A DNA stretch of 48,505 nucleotides from Deltaproteobacteria bacterium (GCA_019307945.1 JAFDIS010000017.1:1-48505); one strand, 5' to 3'. Shown: positions 1-8,596, numbered from the stretch's first letter. The notes: generated by a model not told the origin, from the letters alone. A program made the numbers and translations.

Positions 1-560
1 GTGATGATTTCGAAGATTTCCGACACCAGAAGGGGCGCCAGGCCCATGGAGGGCTCGTCCAGGAGCATGAGCTTCGGGGATGCCATGAGCCCACGGCCGA
101 TAACCAGCATCTGCTGCTCACCGCCGCTGATGTATCCTGCCAGGATGCGGCTTCTGTCCCTGAGCCTGGGGAAGTAGCCGTAGACCATCTCCATGTCGTC
201 CTTCATCCGCCGCCGGTTCCTGCCGGTGTGCCCGCCTGCCACCAGGTTTTCCTCCACAGTCAGTTCATCGAAGACCCGCCGGCCTTCCATAACCTGGAAG
301 ATGCCCATGCGGACGATCTCCTCAGGATACTTGCGGTCGATGCGTCGGCCCTGAAAGCGGATCTGTCCGTCCGTGACCTCGCCGTCTTCCGATTTCAGGA
401 GCCCTGAGATGGCCTTGAGAGTAGTGGTCTTGCCGGCCCCGTTGTTGCCCAGGACCGCCACGATCTGCCCCTCGCGGACCTGCAGGGACATGCCCTTGAG
501 TACCAGGATGACGTTGTGGTAGATGACCTCGATGTTGTTGACCAGGAGTAATGGTTCCAT
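1..560 (-). CDS. livF: Branched-chain amino acid-type ABC transporter ATP-binding protein LivF (C-terminus cut by window edge)
   Basis: This is one of the two ATPases of a liv-type (HAAT family) importer, expected on the cytoplasmic face of LivH/LivM. Read directly from the minus strand, the visible 186 residues contain Walker A GNNGAGKTT, signature YISGGEQQ and Walker B LLLDEPSMGLAP, spaced as in LivF. The ATG at 558-560 follows AAGGA. The reading frame is still open at base 1, so about 45-50 C-terminal residues lie outside the window. It is the last visible gene of the liv operon and is separated from livG by an unusually long 265-base spacer holding a GC-rich palindrome. The LivF rather than LivG assignment rests on the short motif spacing and the position next to livG. 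The substrate cannot be read from the ATPase. Confidence 0.93.
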   Translation of the reverse strand, partial: MEPLLLVNNIEVIYHNVILVLKGMSLQVREGQIVAVLGNNGAGKTTTLKAISGLLKSEDGEVTDGQIRFQGRRIDRKYPEEIVRMGIFQVMEGRRVFDELTVEENLVAGGHTGRNRRRMKDDMEMVYGYFPRLRDRSRILAGYISGGEQQMLVIGRGLMASPKLMLLDEPSMGLAPLLVSEIFEII

Positions 561-681
561 GGTGTCCTTCGCCTAAACTGACCGTTTCAAATTTTGATGA
601 GATGTTGTTGGTCTACAAGTCACCAAGTCACATCTTTATTGCCGATAACGCGTCATCACATGTAAGGCATCCGAAGCCGGG

Positions 682-705
682 GACCCGCCCCGGAGGGGCG
701 GGGTC
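682..705. repeat. GC-rich palindrome in the livG-livF spacer
   Basis: Bases 682-691 (GACCCGCCCC) and 695-705 are inverted copies with one bulged G, separated by GGA. The following stretch (about 706-735) has a GAGC-GAAGC-GACGG pattern like dispersed palindromic repeats of related genomes (from memory). It could be a REP-like repeat or an intra-operon RNA hairpin. No tract of T follows on the minus strand, so it is not a typical terminator. Confidence 0.45.
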
Positions 706-825
706 TGAGCCGGAGCGAAGCGACGGCAAAGAAATCCCGTGGAATGAGGCGTACTTTTGATCGTATGCCGCAGTGACGCGGGATGAGGATAACGCAAAAT
801 AGGGGCGGTTTCCGGCAGCCTCCCT

Positions 826-1641
826 TCAGGCGCCCAGGCGGGAGTATGCCAGGTCCTCCTCACCCAGATAGGCCTTGATCACCTGTTCGTTGTGCCGGAT
901 CTCCCGGGGCTTGCCCTCGGCGATCTTCTGGCCGAAATCCAGGACGCAGACCCGGTCCGATATGTCCATGACCACCCCCATGTCGTGCTCGATGAGGACG
1001 ATGGTGACCCCCCACTCCTCGTTGATGTCCAGGATGAAACGGGCCATGTCCTCCGTCTCTTCAAGGTTCATGCCCGTGGCCGGCTCGTCCAGGAGCAGTA
1101 TCTTGGGCTTCATGGCCAGGGCCCTGGCCAGTTCCACGCGCTTCTGGAGGCCGTAGGGAAGGGTGTGGACCGTTTTTTTGCGGATTTGCTCGATCTCCAG
1201 CAGGTCGATGATCCGCTCTTCGATGTGCCGCCGGAATGCCATCTCCTCGTTGCGGGCCTTTCCAAAATAGATGCCGCCCGCGATGCTCCCCGACTTGAGG
1301 TGCACATGCCCGCCCAAACGGATATTGTCCAGCACGGTCATGTGTCCGAAAAGTTCCACGTTCTGGAAGGTCCGCGCGACGCCTAAGGCGGCGATTTTGT
1401 GGACCTTGAGACGGGAGATGTCTCTCCCCTCAAACATGATCCTCCCTTTTTCCGGTCGATAGAATCGGTTGATGCAATTGAGAAGACAGGTCTTTCCTGC
1501 GCCGTTGGGACCGATGATGGAAAAAATTTCCCCCCTTTTCACGCCCGTGCTCACTCCGTTGAGGGCCTTCAGGCCTCCAAAGGAGAGGTGAACGTCGCGG
1601 ACCTCGAGCTGGTATGCCTCCTGTTCTTTGTGATCCTTCAT
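826..1641 (-). CDS. livG: Branched-chain amino acid-type ABC transporter ATP-binding protein LivG
   Basis: This is the second ATPase of the liv-type importer, 271 residues, the usual LivG length. Visible motifs are Walker A GPNGAGKT near residue 45, signature LPYGLQKRVELARAL, Walker B ILLLDEPATGMN and a switch histidine in IEHDMGVVM. The motif spacing is longer than in LivF because of the LivG-specific insertion. Two ATGs are possible: the one ending at 1650 has AAAGG directly abutting it, so the ATG ending at 1641 (MKDHKEQEAYQ), nine bases after AAGG, is preferred. It follows the acyl-CoA ligase gene by 45 bases in the same operon. Confidence 0.93.
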   Translation of the reverse strand: MKDHKEQEAYQLEVRDVHLSFGGLKALNGVSTGVKRGEIFSIIGPNGAGKTCLLNCINRFYRPEKGRIMFEGRDISRLKVHKIAALGVARTFQNVELFGHMTVLDNIRLGGHVHLKSGSIAGGIYFGKARNEEMAFRRHIEERIIDLLEIEQIRKKTVHTLPYGLQKRVELARALAMKPKILLLDEPATGMNLEETEDMARFILDINEEWGVTIVLIEHDMGVVMDISDRVCVLDFGQKIAEGKPREIRHNEQVIKAYLGEEDLAYSRLGA

Positions 1642-1686
1642 GAACCGCATCCTTTGCCGCGCAAGATGTGCAGGTCCCTCTCGGGG

Positions 1687-3627
1687 TCAGGCCGGTTCCG
1701 TCGGCTCGACCTGCTTCACGTACACGGTGGTCTTCATCCGGAAGGCCTTTCCGTCCTGATACCGGATGTCCGCTTCCACCTCCACCCGCTCCCGGTCCCC
1801 GTAAAGAGCGGAAATGAGATCCTTGTATCTTTCCGCCACGAACTTTCGCCGGACTTTCCTCGTGCGGGTCAGCTCTTCGTCGTCCGGGTCCAGTTCCTTG
1901 TACAAGAGAACGAACCGCTTGACACGGGCCACCTTGGGCAAGCTTTCGTTCGTCTTGGTCACCTCTCCCGCAATGAGGTCATAGACCGCCTCCTTCTGGG
2001 AGAGGTCTGTAAAGGTGGTGTAAGGGATCTGGTTATCCTCGGCCCATTTTCCCACGTTGCTCATGTCGATGGCCACCATGGCGGCGAGGAACGGCTTGCC
2101 CTGTCCCACCACCACGGCGTCGAGGATGTAAGGACTGAATTTGAGCTTGTTTTCGATGAGCTGGGGAGAAAACTTGCTCCCGTCCGTGAGTTGCATAACG
2201 TCCGCCATCCGGTCGATGATAATGACATGCCCGTCATCGTCGATCAGGGCCGCGTCCCCCGAGTGGAACCATCCGTCTCTGAGGGCCTCTTTCGTGGCCT
2301 CGGGGTTTTTGTAGTAGCCCTTGAAGATCGTGTCCCCACGTGAGAGGAGTTCTCCGGTATCCGAGACTCGAAATTCCAGGCCCGGAAGGGGCACTCCCAC
2401 CGTGTCCAGCCGGATGTCGTCCGTACGGTGGGTGATGGAGGCCGCCGTCTGTTCCGTCATGCCGTAGGCCTGTTTGATGTTCACCCCCAGGGCCTGAAAC
2501 ATGTTGAAGATCTCGGGGCCCAGCGGGGCGCCGCCGGTGTAGACGTGGCGCAGGCGTGTGAGCCCGAAATAGTTGTTGAGTGAACGAAAGAGAATGTAAT
2601 AGGCGATCCGGTTAAGGAGCCTCCAGCCCAATGACGGGTCCTCTTTTCGGAGCTTGAATTCCGCCATCCGGTAGCCCACCGACAGGAAGAGGTCATAGGC
2701 CTTGCGCTTGATCCAGGCCGAATCCTTGATCTTGACCTGGATCTCAGAGCACATCTTTTCCCAAATCCTGGGCGGGGCGAGCATGATGTGGGGACCGATT
2801 TCCCGAATGTTCTCCTGAACGGTCTCCACTTTTTCCGGAAAGTTTACGGCAAAGGCCTTGTACAGGGGCCAGTATACACCGAACATCTGCTCCCCTATCC
2901 AGGGCAGCGGCAGAAAGGAGACATACTCGAAGGTGTGGGCCGCCGCGTCCACCGCGTCTTGGGCCTGCGCCACGCTCACCATGTTTCTCTGGGTTATCAT
3001 GCTGCCCTTGGGGAGGCCCGTGGTGCCGGAGGTGTAATTGAGCATGCCCACGTCGTCAGGGGTCACTTCCGCGATCAATCGATCGAAAAGGCCGGGGTCC
3101 TTTTCCGCTTCCTCCCGGCCCATGGCCTGGACATCCTTGAAAAAGGTCAGCAAGGGGTCATCGTAGTGGCGCATCCCCTTCGGGTCATCGACGATCACCC
3201 GGCGGACGCCGGGGCAACGGTCCTTGATCTCCAGGATCTTGTCCGCCTGCTCCTGGTCGCCCGCCACCACGAAGATGGAGTCAGAGTGGTTGACCACGTA
3301 TTCCACCTGGTCCACGTGGCTGTCCGGATAGATGCCCACGATGGCCCCCCGCAGGCTCTGCACGGCCAGCTCGGAGTAAAGCCCTTCGGGGCGGTTGTCG
3401 CCCATGTAAGAGAGTTTGTCGTCCCGGCCGAAGCCCAGATTGCGAAGGCCCAGGGCAAAATTCCGGACGTTTTCGTAGTAGCCTTTCCAGGTGACCGCCT
3501 GCCAGATCCCGAACTCCTTCTCCCGGATCGCCACCCGCCGGTCGCCGTAAAGATCCGCGTTCCGCTTGAGCAGGGCCGGCATGGTCAGGGCCGGTTCGTT
3601 TTGTTGAATCGTCTGATTCATCGCCAT
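1687..3627 (-). CDS. AMP-binding acyl-CoA ligase (long-chain fatty acid/aromatic acid type)
   Basis: This ANL-superfamily ligase activates a carboxylic acid to its CoA thioester through an acyl-adenylate, in the cytoplasm. The ATP-binding motif YTSGTTGLPKG lies near residue 200, the second core motif YGMTEQTA near 390, and the hinge region GWFHSGDAA then DRMADVMQL near 455-480. The length (646 residues) and the inserted C-terminal region fit FadD15/long-chain ligases. The open frame extends upstream to 3717 into the binding-protein gene; ATGs ending at 3627 or 3621 after a purine-rich AAGAAACG are more plausible. The gene sits inside the liv operon between the binding protein and livG, suggesting that the imported substrate is an acid that is activated at once. 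The actual substrate (fatty, aromatic or dicarboxylic acid) is not readable. Confidence 0.9.
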   Translation of the reverse strand: MAMNQTIQQNEPALTMPALLKRNADLYGDRRVAIREKEFGIWQAVTWKGYYENVRNFALGLRNLGFGRDDKLSYMGDNRPEGLYSELAVQSLRGAIVGIYPDSHVDQVEYVVNHSDSIFVVAGDQEQADKILEIKDRCPGVRRVIVDDPKGMRHYDDPLLTFFKDVQAMGREEAEKDPGLFDRLIAEVTPDDVGMLNYTSGTTGLPKGSMITQRNMVSVAQAQDAVDAAAHTFEYVSFLPLPWIGEQMFGVYWPLYKAFAVNFPEKVETVQENIREIGPHIMLAPPRIWEKMCSEIQVKIKDSAWIKRKAYDLFLSVGYRMAEFKLRKEDPSLGWRLLNRIAYYILFRSLNNYFGLTRLRHVYTGGAPLGPEIFNMFQALGVNIKQAYGMTEQTAASITHRTDDIRLDTVGVPLPGLEFRVSDTGELLSRGDTIFKGYYKNPEATKEALRDGWFHSGDAALIDDDGHVIIIDRMADVMQLTDGSKFSPQLIENKLKFSPYILDAVVVGQGKPFLAAMVAIDMSNVGKWAEDNQIPYTTFTDLSQKEAVYDLIAGEVTKTNESLPKVARVKRFVLLYKELDPDDEELTRTRKVRRKFVAERYKDLISALYGDRERVEVEADIRYQDGKAFRMKTTVYVKQVEPTEPA

Positions 3628-3698
3628 GCGCGTTTCTTGATAAGGATTCCAGGGGTACCGGGCAAGGGGCGGACCGCCCCCCGCCGGCGGCCCTCGGA

Positions 3699-4877
3699 TT
3701 ATTCCGTTCGAATCCACCCCGAGATGGGCTCGAAGATCTTCTTGCTCACGTTGGCCTTGTAGACTCTCCCCATGGGAATCTTGTTGTTGACCACCGTGAT
3801 GGGCGCCATGAGGCCTCCCACGTCCAGGTTCTTGATGGACCGGAGTGCCTTGACCAGGCCGTCACCGTTGAGTTCGCCCGCCTCGTCCGCACGCTTGAGA
3901 CATTCCACGAATATGAGCCCTGTCAGGAATCCCTGCATGTAGGAGGCGGGTCGGTACTTGACGTTGGGATGGTGCTTTTTGTTCCAGGCCTTGATCTTGC
4001 GGATCATTGGGATTTCATCCTGCCAGTAAAAGGCGTAGGGCATGACGCCCAGGTAGTCCCGGGCCAAAGAACCCAGTTTGTCCAGGAGCATCTTGTGTGT
4101 CCCCCAATGGGTGCCCATGAATTTGGCCTTGAGTCCATAGTCACGGGCCTGCTTGATCACCGCCGGGACCGGCGAGAGGACGAAACCCTGGAAAATCACG
4201 TAGTCGGCTTTCTTACGCTTCATGTCCAGGACCTGGGACGCCACGTCGACGCCCCCCACCTTGGCCACTTCCGTGGCCACCAGGTTGAGCCCCAGCTTCT
4301 TGCAGACCTGTCGGCCGTAGGGAATGGGGTCTTTTCCGAACTCCGTGTCGCTGTGGAAAAAGGCCACGTTGGCACCAGGTTTCGCCTTGGCCACATACTG
4401 GAGCAGGATTCCCAACTGGTCGCTGTAGGTGGGGCCTGAGACGAACATGTAGGGGTTTTTCCGGGCGTCGGCCAGTTCACTTGAAAAGGAGGTGGACCCG
4501 TAAAGGACCTTATACCGGTCCTTGATCTCCGGGGCCATGGCCTTGCCGAGGGCCGTGCTCTCCCCGTACATGATGATCGGTTTGTCCCGGGCCATAATCC
4601 GCTTGAAGGCGGCCACCGCCACGTCCACCTTGTAGGTGCCGTCCTCCATGATGTACTTGATCTTCTTGCCGTGAATGCCTCCTTCGGCGTTGGCCATCAT
4701 CAGGGCATCCTCGAGTCCCTCGTTGATGTGGACCCCCGCGAATGCGAAACGGCCCGTGACCGGCATTACCGCCCCGACCTTGATTTCTTGTGCGCTCAAC
4801 GCGGGGGACACGAAGAGAGCAAGGGAAAGGGCCAGGACGCCTAACATCAAGGGTAACACGTCTCTTTTTCTTTTCAT
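3699..4877 (-). CDS. Periplasmic substrate-binding protein of liv-type ABC transporter
   Basis: This is a periplasmic receptor of the LivJ/LivK (Peripla_BP_6) family, 392 residues. A basic N-terminus (MKRKRD), a hydrophobic stretch and ALSA-QE form a signal peptide with cleavage near residue 28. The mature protein begins EIKVGAVMPVTGRFAFAG, the typical opening strand of this family, and ends without membrane segments. The ATG ending at 4877 is chosen because AAAAGGAG lies 7-8 bases upstream; the longer frame to 4952 has no such signal. It lies between livM (138 bases away) and the acyl-CoA ligase. The sequence is closer to the broad receptors found beside CoA ligases than to classical leucine-binding proteins, which is an inference from context. 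Confidence 0.9.
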   Translation of the reverse strand: MKRKRDVLPLMLGVLALSLALFVSPALSAQEIKVGAVMPVTGRFAFAGVHINEGLEDALMMANAEGGIHGKKIKYIMEDGTYKVDVAVAAFKRIMARDKPIIMYGESTALGKAMAPEIKDRYKVLYGSTSFSSELADARKNPYMFVSGPTYSDQLGILLQYVAKAKPGANVAFFHSDTEFGKDPIPYGRQVCKKLGLNLVATEVAKVGGVDVASQVLDMKRKKADYVIFQGFVLSPVPAVIKQARDYGLKAKFMGTHWGTHKMLLDKLGSLARDYLGVMPYAFYWQDEIPMIRKIKAWNKKHHPNVKYRPASYMQGFLTGLIFVECLKRADEAGELNGDGLVKALRSIKNLDVGGLMAPITVVNNKIPMGRVYKANVSKKIFEPISGWIRTE

Positions 4878-5015
4878 CGCAACGCTCCTTTTGGTTTGCG
4901 CCACCAAGCTGGTGGGAGACCGGTTTGCATTTCCTGAAGGACTCCGTGTCAAAACCGAAAAACCCGAAAAGCCGATATCACCCCCTCGAAAACAGGTTCG
5001 CTCCTCACAAAAGGC

Positions 5016-6059
5016 CTAGTAAGAGAACGGCCACAGCAAGAAGAAGGCCTTAACCCTCCGCCAGATCTCCGCAAGTCCCAAGGGTTCGAATATGAGAAAA
5101 ACTACGATCAAGGAACCAAACACCACCTCCTTGAGCGGAATGAAGACCTGGGACGAGAGTTTGAACGATTCCACAAGGGCGCCCGAGAGGACATTGAGAA
5201 TTTCCGGGACCAGCGTCATAAAGATCGCACCGAACACGGACCCAAGCACGCTGCCAAGGCCCCCGACGATGACCATGGCCAGGTACTGGATCGACAGATG
5301 AAACGGGAAGTGCTCCGGTGTTACGATTCGGATGAAGCTTACCCAAAGAGCGCCTGCCACGCCCGCGTAAAAGGAAGAGATGGCAAAAGAGGTCAGCTTG
5401 TAGCGAAACAGGTTGATCCCGATGATTTCCGCTGCGAGGTCCCGGTCCCTGATTGCCACGAAGGCTCTGCCCACCCTGGTGCGGACCAGGTTCCGGGCGT
5501 AACCCACCGCCAGGATGACCATGAACAGGGTCAGGAAGTAGAATCGTTTTTCCGTGTTCAGCAGGAATGAGCCGATGCGGGGCGGGGGCACGTTGATTCC
5601 CCTGACGCCATGGGTGATACTCTCCCAGTGGATGAAGATGAATTCGAAGATGAATTGGGCCGCCAGCGTGGCGATGCATAGATAAAGGCCCTTGACCCTG
5701 AGAGAGGGAATACCGATGACGAGTCCCGCAAGGGCCGCCACGACGCCCGCGCAAGGCAGGGCCAGCCAGAAGGAAAAATCGAACCGGGTGATCAGTACGG
5801 CCGCGGTGTAACCTCCGACGCCGGCAAAGGCGGCATGCCCCAGGGAAATTTGTCCTGTAAAGCCCGTGAGGAGATTAAGGCCCACGGCTGCGATTACAGC
5901 GAAACCGATCATGTTGGACACATAAAGGGCATACGGATTGGCGATGAAGGGAAAGATCAGGAGAAAGGCCAGGAAAAGACCCAGCCAGAACTTCACGAAA
6001 AGGGACTGAAAGATCTCTTCATCCTTGATGTAGTTCTCTTTGAAGTCTCCGCAACGCAC
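5016..6059 (-). CDS. livM: Branched-chain amino acid-type ABC transporter permease LivM
   Basis: Inner-membrane permease of the liv importer, 347 residues, with about eight to ten hydrophobic segments. The family signature GLNLLTGFTGQISLGHAAF is near residue 60 and the ATPase-contact loop RTRVGRAFVAIRDRDLAAE near 200. The longest frame starts with GTG at 6104, but that codon lies inside a perfect 11-bp hairpin arm. The GTG ending at 6059 is preferred because GGGGAGA precedes it by seven bases. It is the second gene of the operon, after livH. The length is normal for LivM and no defect is seen. Confidence 0.92.
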   Translation of the reverse strand: MRCGDFKENYIKDEEIFQSLFVKFWLGLFLAFLLIFPFIANPYALYVSNMIGFAVIAAVGLNLLTGFTGQISLGHAAFAGVGGYTAAVLITRFDFSFWLALPCAGVVAALAGLVIGIPSLRVKGLYLCIATLAAQFIFEFIFIHWESITHGVRGINVPPPRIGSFLLNTEKRFYFLTLFMVILAVGYARNLVRTRVGRAFVAIRDRDLAAEIIGINLFRYKLTSFAISSFYAGVAGALWVSFIRIVTPEHFPFHLSIQYLAMVIVGGLGSVLGSVFGAIFMTLVPEILNVLSGALVESFKLSSQVFIPLKEVVFGSLIVVFLIFEPLGLAEIWRRVKAFFLLWPFSY

Positions 6060-6093
6060 GACCCATCTCCCCAGGTTCCGGGTTTCGGGTGAA

Positions 6094-6129
6094 GGCCCGG
6101 GCACCCAAAAAAAGCACTGTGCCCGGGCC
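6094..6129 (-). promoter_or_regulatory. Perfect 11-bp hairpin between livH and livM
   Basis: Arms at 6094-6104 (GGCCCGGGCAC) and 6119-6129 are exact inverse complements around a 14-base loop containing seven A. On the minus transcript it lies after the livH stop and before the livM ribosome-binding site. No U-tract follows the stem, so transcript processing, 3' end protection of the livH message or partial attenuation is more likely than full termination. That role is inferred. Confidence 0.6.
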
Positions 6130-6143
6130 GGGAGGGGCGTTCT

Positions 6144-7028
6144 CTACACGCGTTCGATGATCTCTTTGCCGAAAAGCCCGTAAGGCCGCACCATGATGAC
6201 CAGCACGAGAATGAAAAAGGGCGCCACGCCCTTGGCCCCACCTCCTACCAGCGGGTCGATATAGATACCGGCCAGGTTTTCAAGGATGCCGATGATGAAG
6301 CCGCCCAGGATGGCCCCCCCGATGCTGTCCAGTCCGCCCAGGATGATCACCGCGAGTACCTTGAGGCCGATGTCTCCCAAGTAGATGCTGATGCCGCTGA
6401 TGTTCCCGATGACCACGCCCCCGATCACGGCCGCGATGGCACCGAAGCACCAGGAGAGGGCAAATATGCGCCGGACGCTGATACCCATGGAAAGGGCCGC
6501 CTGCTGGTCGTTGGCCGTGGCCCTCATGGCGACCCCGGTGCGTGAAAACTTGAAGATGAGAATAAAAATGAAAGTCCCGATGAGCGCAAAGATAAAACCC
6601 CACAGCAGACCTGAAGGGACCACCGCGAACCCCAGATCCAGCGGTTCTGGCGGGAAGATTTCCGGGAAAGAACGGTAGTCCGGAGACCAGATCATGTGGG
6701 CAAGGCCCTGAAGAATGAAGGCAAGCCCTATGGTCACCATGATGACGGAGATGATGGGCTCGCCTATGAGTTGACGGAGGATGACCCGCTCGATAACGAG
6801 ACCCAGCACTACGGCGAAGACCAAGGTGGCGAGAAGGGCCGCCCAAAACGGCGCCCCCGCCCCGGTCATCACCGAGAGGCAGACAAATGCCCCGAGGGTC
6901 ATGAAGGCGCCGGTGGCCAGGTTCAGGATGCTGGTGGCCTTGTAGATCAGGACGAACCCCAGAGCGATGAGGCCGTAGACGCCGCCCGTAGCGATGCCGG
7001 TGACCAAGACCTGAAGCAGGATATCCAT
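6144..7028 (-). CDS. livH: Branched-chain amino acid-type ABC transporter permease LivH
   Basis: Inner-membrane permease partner of LivM, 294 residues, with about eight hydrophobic segments. It opens with MDILLQVLVTGIATGGVYGL, typical of LivH. The conserved region RTGVAMRATANDQQAA around residue 190 is the loop that contacts the ATPases. The ATG ending at 7028 is preceded by GGAGA ten bases upstream; the longer frame to 7088 has no support. It is the first gene of the liv operon and has a candidate promoter about 75-100 bases upstream. Length and composition are ordinary. Confidence 0.93.
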   Translation of the reverse strand: MDILLQVLVTGIATGGVYGLIALGFVLIYKATSILNLATGAFMTLGAFVCLSVMTGAGAPFWAALLATLVFAVVLGLVIERVILRQLIGEPIISVIMVTIGLAFILQGLAHMIWSPDYRSFPEIFPPEPLDLGFAVVPSGLLWGFIFALIGTFIFILIFKFSRTGVAMRATANDQQAALSMGISVRRIFALSWCFGAIAAVIGGVVIGNISGISIYLGDIGLKVLAVIILGGLDSIGGAILGGFIIGILENLAGIYIDPLVGGGAKGVAPFFILVLVIMVRPYGLFGKEIIERV

Positions 7029-7101
7029 GGGGGATCGTTCTCCAATCCGATGAGGGAAGATTTGCCAAGGATTCAAAGACCGCCGCAAATCGGATTCGCC
7101 C

Positions 7102-7130
7102 TATATCTCAAATCAATCGGGGCGTGTCAA
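7102..7130 (-). promoter_or_regulatory. Candidate promoter for the liv operon
   Basis: On the minus strand, TTGACA (7130-7125) and GATATA (7107-7102) are separated by 17 bases. They stand about 75 bases before the livH start in the divergent gap with the RdgC-like genes. The -35 is a perfect consensus and the -10 is moderate. Confidence 0.55.
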
Positions 7131-7212
7131 GGAAAACCCGCCCGCCTCGGGTGGGCGATGGGCCTTGATGCAAGAGGGCAAGGAAAGTGGACCCGGTGCC
7201 CCCACCCTTTCG

Positions 7213-7241
7213 TTGACAAATTCCTCCGTCGGCTACAATAT
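7213..7241 (+). promoter_or_regulatory. Candidate promoter for the RdgC-like gene pair
   Basis: TTGACA at 7213-7218 is followed either by TACAAT after 15 bases or by CAATAT after 17 bases. It stands about 90 bases before the GTG start at 7330. Confidence 0.45.
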
Positions 7242-7329
7242 GGGGCCTTCATCGAGCAATGAGCAACGTCTCAGCGTCATTCGCCGTCGGGAAAATAGAA
7301 GCGCCTGTGGCGGGCCGTGGGGAGGAGCC

Positions 7330-7950
7330 GTGGGACTCATATTCGGATCAGCAAACTTCACTCGATTCAGGGCGGCGGGATCCCTGCCGGATGGCGATCC
7401 CGAGGATCTGCACCGCCGCATCCTGAGGTACGCCTTCAGGGACATGGAGGAGGATTCGGACCAGGAGCGAGTCATGGGCTGGGTCGACATCCTGGACCCG
7501 CTGGAAAGCCGATTCGCAGCCAGGGAGTACCTCAAAGAGCCCTGTCTCGCATTGTCATGGCGGGTGGACGAGCGCAAAGTTCCCCCGCAGGCCCTCAAGC
7601 GGTTCTGCCGGGAGGCCGAGGAGCGAATTAAGGCCGAGGAGGGCCTCGAATATCTGGCCAGGCAGCGGCGGAGGGATATCAAGGAGGCGGTGAGGTTGAA
7701 ACTCCTGCGCCGGGTCATCCCTTCCACCCGCGTCTATGACGTGATCTGGGACCTTCGCTCGGGAGCGGTCCTTTTCGGGGCCGTCAGCGCGAGGCTCTGC
7801 GATGAATTTGCAGAGTTTTTCCTGGGCTGTTTCGGCATCCACCTGGAGCCGGTCTTTCCCTTTGCCACGGCCCGGAAGGTGCTGGAAAAGGCGGGCCGCG
7901 ACCCTAGCCTCCTGGAAGGTCTGTCTCCCGCCGGGATTACGGAGGTGTAA
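7330..7950 (+). CDS. RdgC-like protein, N-terminal half
   Basis: The 206-residue product resembles the first half of RdgC, a ring-forming DNA-binding protein that affects RecA-dependent recombination. From memory of E. coli RdgC, matching blocks are the opening strand, an MGWVDILDP block corresponding to KMGWVPPMG, a VPPQALKRF helix followed by a charged helix, KLLRRVIPSTRVYDVIWDL corresponding to the HSLLPRAFSRFSQTMMWID region, and a final strand near HLEPVFPF. The GTG at 7330, with GGAGG just upstream, gives a start (GLIFGS) like other family members; the longer frame from 7165 looks non-coding. The partner gene starts five bases after the stop. Assignment is by remembered similarity and moderately secure. 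Confidence 0.62.
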   Translation: MGLIFGSANFTRFRAAGSLPDGDPEDLHRRILRYAFRDMEEDSDQERVMGWVDILDPLESRFAAREYLKEPCLALSWRVDERKVPPQALKRFCREAEERIKAEEGLEYLARQRRRDIKEAVRLKLLRRVIPSTRVYDVIWDLRSGAVLFGAVSARLCDEFAEFFLGCFGIHLEPVFPFATARKVLEKAGRDPSLLEGLSPAGITEV

Positions 7951-7955
7951 CTGGC

Positions 7956-8480
7956 ATGCAGGTAATGGAAAGGATCCGAAAGACCGAGTTCCTGGGCAGG
8001 GAGTTTCTTCTGTGGCTCTGGTGGCGCAGCGAGACCCGGGAGGGACGCTTCGATCTGGGCGAGGCGGGTACCGTGGAGGCCTGGGTGGACCGAAAAATCG
8101 TGCTTGAGGGCGTGGGGGAAGGGGGGGCCGAAAAAGTCACCTGCACCGGGGACAATCCCACCCTGAGGGAGGCGCGCTTCGCGCTGAGCCGGGGCAAGGA
8201 AGTCACAGAGGCCATGATCCGCCTCGTTTCGGGTGAGGAGGAATGGTCCTTTGTCCTGGACGCCCGGTGGCTCAATTTCAGGTCCTTCAAAACACCACCG
8301 GTAGCCCGCGACTTGTCGGAGGATCCGGAGGGAGTGTTCTACGAAAAATTCTTTCTCACCGAAAAGGCCGTCGCCGCCGTGGACGAACTGTTCGGCGAAT
8401 TCATCAAGATCCGGGTCTCCCCGCGCTGGGAAGCGGAGGAATGGCCCGCCCTGCTCCGCTGGATTAGGGAGGAGGAATAG
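7956..8480 (+). CDS. RdgC-like protein, C-terminal half
   Basis: The 174-residue product matches the layout of the second half of RdgC. A strand-helix opening (FLGREFLLWLWW) parallels the LTLTEWVRSG region, then come EAWVDRKIVLEG, an EARFALSRGKEVTEAMI block parallel to the ITNHIEAGKVVTKLAL block, and EEWSFVLDARWLNFRSFK parallel to the late strands, with a helical end. GGAGGTG overlaps the upstream stop and sits about ten bases before the ATG, so translation of the two halves is tightly coupled. Neither half shows signal peptides or membrane segments. An alternative is an unrelated conserved pair, since the identity to RdgC is low. Confidence 0.58.
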   Translation: MQVMERIRKTEFLGREFLLWLWWRSETREGRFDLGEAGTVEAWVDRKIVLEGVGEGGAEKVTCTGDNPTLREARFALSRGKEVTEAMIRLVSGEEEWSFVLDARWLNFRSFKTPPVARDLSEDPEGVFYEKFFLTEKAVAAVDELFGEFIKIRVSPRWEAEEWPALLRWIREEE

Positions 8481-8596
8481 TCGGAGCGGGGCCGGGGGAT
8501 CTTTCAGGCCTTCGTCCGAGAACCACGCGTCAAGATCCGGGCCTTGGGCCGTCCCACAGACGACCCATGCATCCCGGGGCATCCCGGGCAGCGGTG

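Larger units (their letters stand above)
7029..7329. other. Divergent intergenic region, livH / RdgC-like pair
   Basis: This 301-base gap holds a candidate promoter in each direction (7102-7130 minus, 7213-7241 plus). No further gene, RNA or repeat was recognised in it. The open frame crossing it in frame with the downstream gene lacks family-like sequence before 7330. Confidence 0.5.

Noticed and set aside
551-760. 69-codon plus-strand frame in the livG-livF spacer
   Set aside because: It overlaps the livF start antisense and contains the GC-rich palindrome; no protein-like features.
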